From Nitrospirae bacterium MYbinv3 (GTDB lineage Bacteria; Nitrospirota; Thermodesulfovibrionia; Thermodesulfovibrionales; Magnetobacteriaceae): a DNA stretch of 64,000 bases. Of this stretch, positions 17,901 through 25,755 are shown piece after piece. The stretch spans positions 1 through 64,000 of the forward strand of contig PEAB01000001.1 in assembly GCA_002753395.1 (NCBI GenBank). The letters run 5' to 3'. Below the pieces are notes generated by a model, which searched no databases, was not told the origin of the DNA, and saw nothing but the letters and a program-made list of their open reading frames with translations. The position numbers and the translations under genes were made by a program. Within the stretch, counting starts at the first letter, position 1; the number at the start of each line of letters is the position of its first letter.

Positions 17901-19550
17901 CTGCTTGTGTTGATCGTAGAAGATGACCAGAAGTCGGTAGAACTCATACGCCCTCAGTTGGAGTCAGAGGGTTACAGTATTATAGTGGCCAGCACTGCTA
18001 AGGAGGGCCTTGAGATAGCAGAAATGGAGCAGCCTGACCTCATTACCCTTGATATAATGCTTCCTGATATGAACGGATGGGAATTTCTTGAGAAGATGAA
18101 GAATAACGGAAAGACTGCCCATATACCGGTAGTGATTGTCTCGGTGGCTGCTGATGAGAACAAGGGGTTTTCCCTCGGCGCATCCAAGGTGCTTCAAAAG
18201 CCGGTTTCAAAGGATGATCTGTTGACGGCAATCAGGCAGACAGGCATCCTGTGCGAGGATAGCAGCAAGCCGCTAAAGATACTCGTAGTGGATGACGACC
18301 CCAAGGCGGTGGAGATTGTCTCAAGTTACCTTAAAACTGGAGGCTGTAAGGTACTTCGAGCCTACGGCGGTAAAGAGGCTATTGAGACAGCAAGACGTGA
18401 ACTGCCCGATCTGCTGGTGCTTGACCTGATGATGCCGGAGGTAACCGGTTTTGACGTAGTACACACACTCAAAAACAACCCTGAAACAGCAAATATAAAC
18501 ATCATTATCCTCACGGCAAAGATCATAACCGACGAGGACCGTAATGAACTCAACAGCAGCGTACTAAGGATTGTGCAAAAAGGCAGCTTTAGCAGAACAG
18601 ATCTCATCGCTGATGCCAGACGAGCACTGCGCGGCAAGAGGCTTGAACAAGATACGCCCTCAGATAGCCGATTTTCGGACCCTATCGAGGGGGTAGGAGA
18701 TAGGCCAGCAACTGAGCAGACGTCAGTGGCTAGGCCTAGGGAGAAAGACTATCCAGATAAGGCAGAGCAACCCCCCGCTTCTGGCAACGAAGGACACCTC
18801 ATCTTAGTCGTTGAGGACAACGCGGCTCAGTCTGAGCTTATAAAGCTCTACCTTGAGTCGGAGGGCTATCGGGTCATGCTTGCTGTAAACGGGCGGCAGG
18901 CCCTGGAGTTGATGTCACAGGTCAAACCCGACCTTATCAGTGTTGACCTAATGATGCCGGAGATGGACGGCTTTACCTTTCTTGATGAAAAGGCGTTCCA
19001 TCCTGACTATGCAGATATCCCCGTTATAGTTGTCTCCTCTATTGCTGAGGGAGCCAAGGGTGCATCCCTTAGCGCCAATGCCTTCTTAAAAAAACCCGTT
19101 ACAAGGGCAGAAATCCTTGCTCTTGTACAGTCCCTTGCCGGTACGGTTAAGAAAAACGGTAAACTCAAGATATTGCTTATAGATGACGACCCCAAGGCAA
19201 TAAAGATCATCTCTTCTTATTTTGATGCCAACTCCTATGAAATACTAAAAGAGTACGGTGGCAAGGAGGGCATTTATACAGCAATAGTCAGGAAGCCTGA
19301 CTTCATCGTTCTCGACCTGATGATGCCAGAGATGAACGGCTTTGAAGTCCTACAGCAGCTCAAACAGAACGAGGCCACAAAAGACATCCCCGTTGTTATC
19401 CTGACCGCTAAAGTGCTAACTAAAGAGGAGCGCCAAGAACTCCTCTCTAAGGTGGTAACTATTTTTGAAAAAGGCCAGTCCAACAAGGAGGACTTTCTCA
19501 GAAACATAGAGTCTCTACTACATAAAAAAAGTAAGGCTCCTCCTATTTGA
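14925..19550 (+). CDS. Large membrane hybrid histidine kinase with four receiver domains
   Basis: 1541 residues. TM1 (about 29-51) and TM2 (about 195-215) flank a periplasmic sensor resembling the PilJ-type helical domain (LAGSERMRSFQIAFLIN). Then come HAMP (about 216-268), two PAS domains (about 288-400 and 410-530), GAF (about 555-690), HisKA with catalytic His in NMSHELRTPLNAIIGFSE (about 741), HATPase (G1 DTGIGMS, G2 GTGLGLAM), and four receivers starting near 994, 1118, 1291 and 1414. Receivers 2 and 4 resemble each other (ILVVDDDPKAVEIVSSY / ILLIDDDPKAIKIISSY). Receivers 1 and 3 likewise pair, so the array looks like a duplicated two-receiver unit. Phosphate is probably relayed among receivers and to the small regulator downstream. 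Confidence 0.9.
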   Translation: MLKRVMPGINHAEKNQGETGRFTPMRRSFALLYASVLFVFLSFVASGIWFSRSIKGFSDAINLAGSERMRSFQIAFLINRASYETSPQREETLGHVKMEMDRFEEILGALKFGSQKYNLQDVTDYEIDRELDRLIKKWEEVFKPQLTAIMISSPEDRKTILLEFDKKIHDFVENDINNIVVMLVDKANRSERIFITWRYTLTTIGILLMGSNLFYVRRRILKPISVLIHDTEEITRGNYQLSTNVQTSNELMLLAQRFNTMTEAISHSFSKMEETVANRTHELSFTNARMQSFFDSAPDAIISIKAEDRNIILFSKGAESIFGYKAEEVLGKNVNVLMPEPYHSNHETFVRNYLETGLKKIIGSIKRVKARRKSGDIFDIDVSISESVTPTGRIFNGIIRDVSDKVKVEREMQKLFNAIEQSAESILITDRTGTIEYINPAFERTTGHNRTEVIGKKPRILKSGRQSKSFYKQLWDTILDGSVWRGELINKRKNGELYYEDAIITPIKDDRGEVTHFVAMKNDITSRKLAEIEVDKKKSELEGRARYDKTFAKILALFSSTFDQKQALQNMLSILSEALSFPCSAFYTYDEWTGKLVYEASYGLSGAIKKEFELTEGIVGQCVINGTAIEIESSKDFPLVIETGLFTIAPHAIVSQPVLYQKKIIGVLVIASISPLNDYDRGFVQRLAANIGISLQNLRQYSDMQELSAQIKIRGDEIAQKNLQLEESNRLKSEFLANMSHELRTPLNAIIGFSEVLKDGILGDLTEEQRDYINDIFTSGQHLLSLINDILDLSKIEAGKMTLDLEKVTMASLLENSLSIIKEKAMAHGIRLTLDIQEGIGDIYVDARKTKQVVYNLLSNAVKFTPDKGAVSLTARVISGSGERFLEILVQDTGIGMSEEGMKRLFRPFEQIDGTLSRRYEGTGLGLAMVKRLVELHGGTVSVVSQEGKGSCFTVRLPYKEDSSMDVSESKKYADRQIEMKNGSTCKRITDSLLVLIVEDDQKSVELIRPQLESEGYSIIVASTAKEGLEIAEMEQPDLITLDIMLPDMNGWEFLEKMKNNGKTAHIPVVIVSVAADENKGFSLGASKVLQKPVSKDDLLTAIRQTGILCEDSSKPLKILVVDDDPKAVEIVSSYLKTGGCKVLRAYGGKEAIETARRELPDLLVLDLMMPEVTGFDVVHTLKNNPETANINIIILTAKIITDEDRNELNSSVLRIVQKGSFSRTDLIADARRALRGKRLEQDTPSDSRFSDPIEGVGDRPATEQTSVARPREKDYPDKAEQPPASGNEGHLILVVEDNAAQSELIKLYLESEGYRVMLAVNGRQALELMSQVKPDLISVDLMMPEMDGFTFLDEKAFHPDYADIPVIVVSSIAEGAKGASLSANAFLKKPVTRAEILALVQSLAGTVKKNGKLKILLIDDDPKAIKIISSYFDANSYEILKEYGGKEGIYTAIVRKPDFIVLDLMMPEMNGFEVLQQLKQNEATKDIPVVILTAKVLTKEERQELLSKVVTIFEKGQSNKEDFLRNIESLLHKKSKAPPI

Positions 19551-19573
19551 ATCAGGTGAAGGTTTTTTAATAG

Positions 19574-19936
19574 ATGAAGATATTAGTCATAGAAGATAAC
19601 CCATTGAACATGAAGTTAGCGTCGGATGTGCTTAGGCGCGAGGGATACGCGGTGCTTCAGGCTACTGACGCCGATCATGGGATCAACATTGCTATACAGG
19701 AGCAGCCCGACCTCATCCTTATGGATATACAGCTTCCAGGTATGGATGGTCTCACTGCCACAAGGTTCTTGAAAGGCAGTGAAAATACTAAGCACATAAA
19801 GATAATCGCCCTGACCGCCTTTGCCATGAAAGGTGACGAGGAACGGATGATAGAGGCCGGATGCAACGCCTATGTCTCTAAACCCATCCGGTACAAGGAG
19901 TTCATCGCCACCGTCAAATCTATCCTAAAGGAATGA
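19574..19936 (+). CDS. DivK-like single-domain response regulator
   Basis: 120 residues, almost entirely one receiver domain: ILVIEDNPLNMKLASDVLR at the start, phosphoacceptor in LILMDIQLPGMDG, T in ALTAFAMKGDEE, K in VSKPI. The EDNPLN and AFAMKGDEERM motifs are those of DivK-type receivers, which relay signals by protein contact. It lies 23 bases after the hybrid kinase, so it is likely the terminal acceptor of that relay. Confidence 0.9.
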   Translation: MKILVIEDNPLNMKLASDVLRREGYAVLQATDADHGINIAIQEQPDLILMDIQLPGMDGLTATRFLKGSENTKHIKIIALTAFAMKGDEERMIEAGCNAYVSKPIRYKEFIATVKSILKE

Positions 19937-19957
19937 GGAGGGAGAAGAAGGAAAAGA

Positions 19958-20040
19958 ATAAAAGGGGGAGCTCTGCTCCCCCTCAGACCCCCTCGCAAGG
20001 GGACCAGTCCCCTTGACCCCGTCAACGTCAGGTGTGGGGG
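19958..20040. repeat. Dispersed GC-rich repeat, copy 5, with terminator-like hairpin
   Basis: Begins with a strong hairpin, GGGGGAGC-TCT-GCTCCCCC (19964-19982), right after the receiver operon, where it could terminate transcription. It continues with the GGGGACCAGTCCCC palindrome. The ORF-track TTG start of the next gene (20013) lies inside this repeat, one reason to reject that start. Confidence 0.7.
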
Positions 20041-20144
20041 GTGTAGATGAAACGGATCTTTTTGTCGGCTGTACGGTAGTGTTTCTATTAATTCAACTTA
20101 TAATCTTGACAGTGTGTGTTCATTATGCTAGGATAAGACACGAT

Positions 20145-21098
20145 ATGAATTATAAAATGAAATATGCTTATGAAGACCTCAGTTCTGAGCAGTTTGAAGA
20201 ATTGGTTGTGGCTATTTGCCAAAAACTGTTGGGTATAGGAGTGCAGAGTTTCTCAAAAGGACCAGACGGAGGGCGGGATGCTATGTTTCAAGGTACAGCA
20301 AACTGTTTCCCAAGTGAAACCGTACACTGGAAAGGAAAAGTGATTATCCAGGCAAAACACACCAACGGCTACAACAAGACGTTTTCGGGGGCTGATTTTC
20401 GTAAGATAATTGAAGAAGAACTACCTAGAATTAAGGAATTACGGGATAATAATGAGCTTGACTATTACATGCTCTTCTCAAATAGACGACTTTCAGGCGA
20501 TATCAACACAGAAATAAGAAGGAACTTATCAAAAGTATCTAATGTTGCTGAGGAGTCTATATATCTTTGCGGTGTTGAGCAAATAAATATTTTTCTTAAG
20601 CGCTTCCCAGAAATAGTCAAAATTGCAAAAATTGACCCGGTGGATTCACCGCTGATTGTAAGTCCTGATGACCTTGCAGATATAATAAATGCGCTTGATA
20701 AAAATAGTGATACTGTAAATTCTGTCTTAGATGCTCCACCTACACAGCGGGTAGATTATAAAACAAAGAATCGACTTAACGATATGTCACAAGACTATGC
20801 CAAAGAACAAAAAAAACGGTATTTGAAAGAAACCAATACCATTGCCAATTTCCTTGCTGCACCAGAAAATCTGGAGCTGCTTAAACAATATAATAGCGTA
20901 GTAGAAGAGTTTCAAAACAAGATAATTGCAAACCGTAGGGATTACCAGACTTTCGATGAGATAATTGAGTATTTAATCGATTTACTCTTTGGTCGTGATC
21001 CAGACCTAAGAAAAAACAAGCGACTTACAAGGGCAGTGCTGTTTTATATGTATTGGAATTGCGATATAGGGAAAACAGAAGATGTTGAGACCAACTAA
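20145..21098 (+). CDS. Mrr-like restriction-endonuclease-fold protein, effector of an ABC-3C-type system
   Basis: 317 residues from ATG at 20145, chosen because AGGATAAG sits 8 bases upstream. The ORF-track start (20013, TTG) lies in a repeat and would add an unlikely hydrophobic leader. The N-terminal domain has the PD-(D/E)XK nuclease pattern: D45 in GPDGGRDAMF, then VIIQAKHT with Q69 and K71, as in Mrr-type endonucleases. The C-terminal half (about 200-317) is helical and is probably the adaptor that docks on the partner ATPase. It overlaps the next small gene by 17 bases. In ABC-three-component systems such a nuclease is the effector, released or activated when the ATPase senses invading DNA. 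The family call is by pattern, not database search. Confidence 0.75.
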   Translation: MNYKMKYAYEDLSSEQFEELVVAICQKLLGIGVQSFSKGPDGGRDAMFQGTANCFPSETVHWKGKVIIQAKHTNGYNKTFSGADFRKIIEEELPRIKELRDNNELDYYMLFSNRRLSGDINTEIRRNLSKVSNVAEESIYLCGVEQINIFLKRFPEIVKIAKIDPVDSPLIVSPDDLADIINALDKNSDTVNSVLDAPPTQRVDYKTKNRLNDMSQDYAKEQKKRYLKETNTIANFLAAPENLELLKQYNSVVEEFQNKIIANRRDYQTFDEIIEYLIDLLFGRDPDLRKNKRLTRAVLFYMYWNCDIGKTEDVETN

Positions 21099-21345
21099 GC
21101 ACTCACATCCTGATAGAACTGTTATCAGCGTTGCGCTACTTATACTTAAACGCCTCAAGAAGCAGCGAGTTGTTGATTTTGACGATCTGCTCAAACATGC
21201 AAAAAAATCAGTCAAAGGTGGGAATGTTTTGTTTCTACCTGCCTTGAACTTTCTCTATACCCTTGGATTGATTGAATATCAGCCTAAAACGGACGTCATT
21301 GAATACGTAGGTCTACATGAAACTATCTGCCCTTTATTCAAATAA
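21082..21345 (+). CDS. Small ABC-3C middle-component-like protein
   Basis: 87 residues, predicted helical with a winged-helix look (DRTVISVALLILKRLKKQRVVDFDDLLKHA...LFLPALNFLYTLGLIEYQPKTDVIEYV). The ALNFLYTLGLIEY segment is typical of the small middle components that bridge effector and ATPase in ABC-three-component systems. It overlaps the upstream gene by 17 bases and the downstream ATPase gene by 29 bases, so the three are translated together. Confidence 0.7.
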   Translation: MLRPTKHSHPDRTVISVALLILKRLKKQRVVDFDDLLKHAKKSVKGGNVLFLPALNFLYTLGLIEYQPKTDVIEYVGLHETICPLFK

Positions 21346-23113
21346 ACCTCAGATCTTTGAACCAATTAGCTTTATTTCTAACTTGAATGTTGTACTGGCA
21401 GAAATTCGACTGCCTGAAAACAAGCAAAAAAACACCCACAACCTTGGCAAGACTATCCTTGGTCGTTTGATTGACTTCTGTTTTTTGTCAACACCTAAAG
21501 AAAGTTTTTTCCTTAAAAAGCATAGGGAGTTTTTCAAAGAGTTTATCTTTTTCATGGAGATCGAGCTGTTCGACAACACGTTTGCAACTGTTAGACGTAG
21601 CGTTATTGAACCAACCAAGATAAGTTTTAAGAAACACCTTTATGGAAAACAGGACTTTACGATGCTTTCTGAATCAAGCTGGGACCATCTAAATATACCT
21701 ATGGATAAAGCCAAAAAATACCTGGACGGTCTCCTTGATCTCAGTTCAATGAAGGAGTGGTCTTATCGTTATGGGTTAGATTATTTATTGAGGTCACAGG
21801 AGGATTACAATGATGTCTTTCAGCTCAGGAAATATGTATATAAACAGAGTAGCTGGAAGCCATATCTTGCTCATGTACTTGGATTTAATGATAAACTTAT
21901 TCAAGAACACTATAACAAAGAAGCACATTTATCAGATAAACGTAAGTCTGAGGAAATCATAAAAAAAGAACTTGCTGATTCGGATGATAATCTCAGCGAA
22001 GTCGAGGGTAAGTTGTTTCTTAAACAAAAGGATGTTGAAAAAAAGCAGAAACTACTTGATACCTTTGACTTCCGTGAGCAGGACAAGGAAAAGACTAAAC
22101 AGCTTGTTGATGAGATCAACGAGTCCATCGCTTCGCTAAATACAGAGCGATATTACTTGATGCAAAACAAGAAAAAGATCGATGCATCACTAAATGAGAC
22201 TCAGATACTCTTCAACCCTGATGAGGCACAACAGCTATTTGAAGAAGTTGGCTTGTTCTTTCCGGATCAGATAAAACGTGATTTCGTACAACTAATTGAA
22301 TTCAATAGGGCAATAACTCAAGAGCGCAAAGGATACCTGATTGAAGAACGTAAGGAAATAGACAATCGACTTAAAGATATAAATAACGAACTAAATAATT
22401 TGGGTAAACGCAGTTCCGAAATCCTATTGTTTTTAGGTGAATCTGAAGCTTTCAATAAGTACAAACAGCTTTCCAACGATCTGGTCATTTTAAAAACAGA
22501 CATGGCCTCTCTTGAGCATCATCGCAAGGAACTTCTACGTCTGCAAGAACTACGCAAGGAAATTCGCATACTTGAAAACGAAAAACAACAACTTCAGACA
22601 CTTATAGAAGAAGATATAGAAAAACAAAACTCAGATAAAAACAGTTTGTTTTATTTCATACGTAGATATTTTAATGAGATAATTGAAGAAATCATTGACA
22701 GAGAAGCCCTATTGACAGTAAAAACAAATAAAGAGGGTCATATTGAATTCAAGGCAGATATTTTAGACGACATCGACAATACAACAAGCGCAGACAAGGG
22801 GCATACTTATAAGAAACTTCTCTGTATAGCATTTGACATGGCTGTTCTTTTTGCTCACTCTCAAATTAAGTTTTTGCGTTTCGTCTTTCACGATGGCGTT
22901 TTCGAGTCCTTCGATGATAGAATAAAAGAGAAATTGCTTTATGAAATTAGAAGATATTCAGACTTTGGAATTCAGCACATTATTACGCTCAACGACTCTG
23001 ACCTGCCTGCGCATTTCCTACCAGACGAATCGATGTTCGACGATTCTGAGATTATCCTAAAGCTCCACGACGAAGACGAAAGAGGTCGTTTATTTAAGAT
23101 GCCTACTTGGTAG
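21317..23113 (+). CDS. DUF2326-type ABC/SMC-like ATPase of an ABC-3C system
   Basis: 598 residues with the layout of SMC/RecN-like ATPases: an N-terminal P-loop-like segment (NTHNLGKTILGRLIDFC, about 39-55), a long coiled coil (about 205-445) broken near 290-320, and a C-terminal lobe with FRFVFHDGVFESFDD-like sequence near 530 in the Walker B region. The HNLGKT loop in place of a canonical GxxGxGKS/T is what I expect of DUF2326 proteins. Such ATPases are predicted to sense DNA or chromatin states and to control an associated effector, here the nuclease at 20145. The cassette stands alone between a repeat and the sigma factor gene and was probably acquired as a defence island. Confidence 0.75.
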   Translation: MKLSALYSNKPQIFEPISFISNLNVVLAEIRLPENKQKNTHNLGKTILGRLIDFCFLSTPKESFFLKKHREFFKEFIFFMEIELFDNTFATVRRSVIEPTKISFKKHLYGKQDFTMLSESSWDHLNIPMDKAKKYLDGLLDLSSMKEWSYRYGLDYLLRSQEDYNDVFQLRKYVYKQSSWKPYLAHVLGFNDKLIQEHYNKEAHLSDKRKSEEIIKKELADSDDNLSEVEGKLFLKQKDVEKKQKLLDTFDFREQDKEKTKQLVDEINESIASLNTERYYLMQNKKKIDASLNETQILFNPDEAQQLFEEVGLFFPDQIKRDFVQLIEFNRAITQERKGYLIEERKEIDNRLKDINNELNNLGKRSSEILLFLGESEAFNKYKQLSNDLVILKTDMASLEHHRKELLRLQELRKEIRILENEKQQLQTLIEEDIEKQNSDKNSLFYFIRRYFNEIIEEIIDREALLTVKTNKEGHIEFKADILDDIDNTTSADKGHTYKKLLCIAFDMAVLFAHSQIKFLRFVFHDGVFESFDDRIKEKLLYEIRRYSDFGIQHIITLNDSDLPAHFLPDESMFDDSEIILKLHDEDERGRLFKMPTW

Positions 23114-23166
23114 AGATCACATCCAATACACCACTTTTTAATCCGTGTATAAGCAATACGAAGTAT

Positions 23167-23194
23167 GGAACTTTTTATAAATGCATTTGTCTAA
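23167..23194 (+). promoter_or_regulatory. Sigma-E/ECF-type promoter motif at the ECF sigma gene
   Basis: GGAACTT (23167-23173), exactly 15 bases, then GTCTAA (23189-23194): an exact match to the RpoE-type -35 and -10 consensus. It abuts the ATG of the sigma gene, implying autoregulation. The expected transcription start (about 23200) would then fall inside the annotated start codon region, so either the real translation start is elsewhere or the match is not used as expected. Confidence 0.6.
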
Positions 23195-23806
23195 ATGAAT
23201 AGCGACAAGGCTATTGAAACGCAATATGCTGAGGCAGACGAGGGACTTATTGATGCCTTCAAGTCAGGGCAGGAGTCAGCCTTTGACTCTTTGGTGCTAA
23301 GATACAAGGACAGGGTGTTTAACATGTGTTACCGTATGATGGGCGATTACGAGGAAGCAAACGATTGTGCACAGGATGCCTTTATTAAGGCATACCGCGC
23401 GCTTATGAACTTTAGAGGCGAGTCGTCTTTCTCCACCTGGCTCTATAGGATAGTCATCAACACGTGCAAGAGCAGACTCACCTCCATAAAGTACCTCTTC
23501 TTCAAGAGGATGCTCTCAACAAACACAAAAGATGAAAACACCGAGGGGTCCCTTACGTTAGGTGATATACCCGATGAACGCTTTTCACCCTCAAGACCGC
23601 TTGAGAAACGACAACAGGACGATACCATCCAGAAGGCAATTAAGACGCTGCCCCTGCAACAGAGAACCGTCGTGATACTGCGCGACGTTGAGGGGCTGTC
23701 CTATGAGGAGATTGCCTCGGTAACGGGGCTTAAGCTAGGGACGGTTAAGTCCAAGATAGCCAGGGCAAGGCTTACCCTTAGAGAGAGTCTGAGGGAGAGA
23801 TTATAG
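23195..23806 (+). CDS. ECF RNA polymerase sigma factor (RpoE/SigW-like)
   Basis: 203 residues. Region 2 (about 18-90) has the core-binding and -10 recognition helices (FDSLVLRYKDRVFNMCYRMMGDYEEANDCAQDAFIKAYRAL, FRGESSFSTWLYRI). Region 4 (about 140-200) has the helix-turn-helix (LPLQQRTVVILRDVEGLSYEEIASVTGLKLGTVKSKIARAR). There is no region 1 or 3, which defines the ECF class that answers envelope stress. The anti-sigma gene starts 10 bases downstream. No ribosome site is evident at the ATG, in keeping with the puzzle posed by the promoter motif overlapping it. Confidence 0.92.
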   Translation: MNSDKAIETQYAEADEGLIDAFKSGQESAFDSLVLRYKDRVFNMCYRMMGDYEEANDCAQDAFIKAYRALMNFRGESSFSTWLYRIVINTCKSRLTSIKYLFFKRMLSTNTKDENTEGSLTLGDIPDERFSPSRPLEKRQQDDTIQKAIKTLPLQQRTVVILRDVEGLSYEEIASVTGLKLGTVKSKIARARLTLRESLRERL

Positions 23807-23816
23807 GCGCGGTATT

Positions 23817-24986
23817 ATGAAGGACTGTCATATAGTCAGAGAGCATCTCTCCGCATACATGGACGGCAACGTTGATGGCGTATCCAAAAGACAGGTCGAA
23901 GGACACCTGAGTGAATGCAATGATTGTGCGCAACAGTTAAGACTGATGCAGAAGCTCAGCCACAGACTCTCTTCTATGGAGAGGGTCAAGGCCCCAGAGG
24001 ATTTCCTTGGCAGCCTGAGACAGCGCATAGAACAACCACAACGGCAGGGGTTGACTCCTAATGTGCCCCTTGGGATGGTGGCCCTTGCGGCTGTTGTGGT
24101 TATAGCGTTGAGCATCCTGCACAGAGAGCCTCAGATGCGGCACATCTTACAGGACGTCAGGCAGCCAGCCTTAGAAGAGATTGCCCCCCCCAAGGCCAAA
24201 GACACGTCCAATGATGTCTCGGTTAAAGCCAAGGCACAACCGCCTGCACCGGCGAGCTTCCCTGATTCTTCGAAGATGGTAAAAGTGCCAGAAGCGCCAG
24301 CCAAAAAACAGGCATTAATCCAGAAGAGGGCGGAACTGCCTACCAGCCAACTCGCTGACAAACCTGTCTCTGCCCCGTTACAAGCTACCTCAGAAACGTC
24401 TGAGACAGCGCCCGCAGCCCCTGCTCAGTTGAAAGCTCCTGTTGCTGCTCCGCCGATGGAGGCATCCGCAGAGCCTGCTGCTAAGTCTTCTGTACCCGAT
24501 ACTGTACCCGCAGCTCCAAAGGGGTTTGCAGCGCCGGCAGGGAAGCTCAATAGCACAGACGAAATGAAATCAACACAGGAGACTATAAGGCATCAAGAGC
24601 GCATCGTGCTGACCGTGTCTATCCCCCCCTCATTTGCACCATCAAAAGTGCTGGGTGACAAAGACTCACTTGTCACGAAAGAGGAAAATATCTCAGTCCC
24701 AAGGGCGTTACAAAACGCACCTCAACCGGCACACCCTGATGTCTTTGACCGCATAGCAGCCCTGGTAAGTGAAAATGGAGGCAAGATCGTCTCGGACAAG
24801 ATTGCCAGTAAGCAACAGTACATAGATGCCGAGATATCGGTTGAGGCTTATGCAGCCCTCTTAAAAGAGCTTCTTCAGATTGCTAACGTGCAAGAGCTTT
24901 ATGATACAGATAAAGAAGATATTGGTCTACAAAAAGATAGACAAAAGCAGACTAATATCGTGCAATTGCACATAATAATTAAATAA
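23817..24986 (+). CDS. Zinc-finger anti-sigma factor with Ala/Pro-rich periplasmic region
   Basis: 389 residues. The N-terminal cytoplasmic domain is a zf-HC2/ZAS anti-sigma domain with H30-x3-C34-x2-C37 (GHLSECNDC), which binds and silences the co-encoded sigma factor. One membrane helix follows (about 84-101, LGMVALAAVVVIALSI). A long Ala/Pro/Lys-rich periplasmic linker (about 110-250) precedes a folded C-terminal part (about 260-389; VFDRIAALVSENGGKIVSDKIA) that I do not recognise and that may be the stress sensor. Release of the sigma factor by regulated proteolysis is typical for such pairs. Confidence 0.85.
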   Translation: MKDCHIVREHLSAYMDGNVDGVSKRQVEGHLSECNDCAQQLRLMQKLSHRLSSMERVKAPEDFLGSLRQRIEQPQRQGLTPNVPLGMVALAAVVVIALSILHREPQMRHILQDVRQPALEEIAPPKAKDTSNDVSVKAKAQPPAPASFPDSSKMVKVPEAPAKKQALIQKRAELPTSQLADKPVSAPLQATSETSETAPAAPAQLKAPVAAPPMEASAEPAAKSSVPDTVPAAPKGFAAPAGKLNSTDEMKSTQETIRHQERIVLTVSIPPSFAPSKVLGDKDSLVTKEENISVPRALQNAPQPAHPDVFDRIAALVSENGGKIVSDKIASKQQYIDAEISVEAYAALLKELLQIANVQELYDTDKEDIGLQKDRQKQTNIVQLHIIIK

Positions 24987-25044
24987 ACAAAGGTATAGCG
25001 TGAATTTTACAGCAACGGCCTATCTCCTGGCAGTAAACAGGATC

Positions 25045-25073
25045 TTGATTCAAAATTTCATGCCTAATATGCT
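25045..25073 (+). promoter_or_regulatory. Possible sigma-70 promoter of the min operon
   Basis: TTGATT (25045-25050), a 17-base spacer and TATGCT (25068-25073) lie 40 bases before minC. This is a reasonable match to the vegetative consensus, judged by eye only. Confidence 0.35.
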
Positions 25074-25112
25074 ATATTAATACAGTCGTTAAAAACATTA
25101 AGGATATCAGGA

Positions 25113-25739
25113 ATGGCAATTGAGATAAAAGGCATAACAGTACCGGCTTTACTAGTAAATTTTGATGTATCAATGTCGATTGAAGAGAACATAGAAGAGA
25201 TCCAAAGAAGGATGTCATCGGCATTTTTTCACAACTCGAAGGTTATAATAAACACAAACGGACAGACCCTGAGCGAGGAGGAAAAAAACAATCTATATAG
25301 GATGTTAACCGAGCAGAACGCACATATAGTGGATTTTAAGACGAGTTTTCACTTTGACGGCAGGGAAAAGAAGAAAATAATAGAGCCGTCTAGGGGACAG
25401 GAGCCATCTAGCGAAAAACGGTTGCTTTTTACGATAAACAGGACGATCCGGGGAGGTCAGCGGATTACTCACGATGGTGATCTAATGATAATCGGCAATG
25501 TAAATCCCGGCGCCTATGTAATTGCCACTGGCAACATTATTGTGTTTGGTGTGCTAAATGGCGTAGCCCACGCGGGTGCAGGCGGGGATGAGGGCGCAGT
25601 GGTGATAGCTCTAAGGTTAAAACCGCAGCAGCTTAAGATAGCAGGCATCGTGACAAGACCACCAGATGACGATATTCAGACTCTGTATCCAGAGAAGGCT
25701 TTTGTTGAAAACAAGACCATTCAGATAGAGAAAATCTAA
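25113..25739 (+). CDS. minC: Septum site-determining protein MinC
   Basis: 208 residues, slightly shorter than E. coli MinC (231). The N-terminal domain (about 1-90) is the FtsZ-inhibiting part. The C-terminal beta-helix (about 105-208) carries the MinC hallmarks GDLMIIGNVNPGAYVIATGNIIVFGVLNGVAHAGAGGDEGAVV. With MinD it blocks Z-ring assembly away from mid-cell. First gene of minCDE, 16 bases before minD. Since the window also encodes two tubulin-superfamily proteins, whether MinC acts on them is an open question. Confidence 0.95.
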   Translation: MAIEIKGITVPALLVNFDVSMSIEENIEEIQRRMSSAFFHNSKVIINTNGQTLSEEEKNNLYRMLTEQNAHIVDFKTSFHFDGREKKKIIEPSRGQEPSSEKRLLFTINRTIRGGQRITHDGDLMIIGNVNPGAYVIATGNIIVFGVLNGVAHAGAGGDEGAVVIALRLKPQQLKIAGIVTRPPDDDIQTLYPEKAFVENKTIQIEKI

Positions 25740-25755
25740 TCGTAAGGAGATAAAT

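Noticed and set aside
20013-20144. Upstream TTG start of the nuclease-like gene with a hydrophobic leader
   Set aside because: The TTG lies inside a dispersed repeat and lacks a ribosome site; ATG 20145 has AGGATAAG at the right distance.
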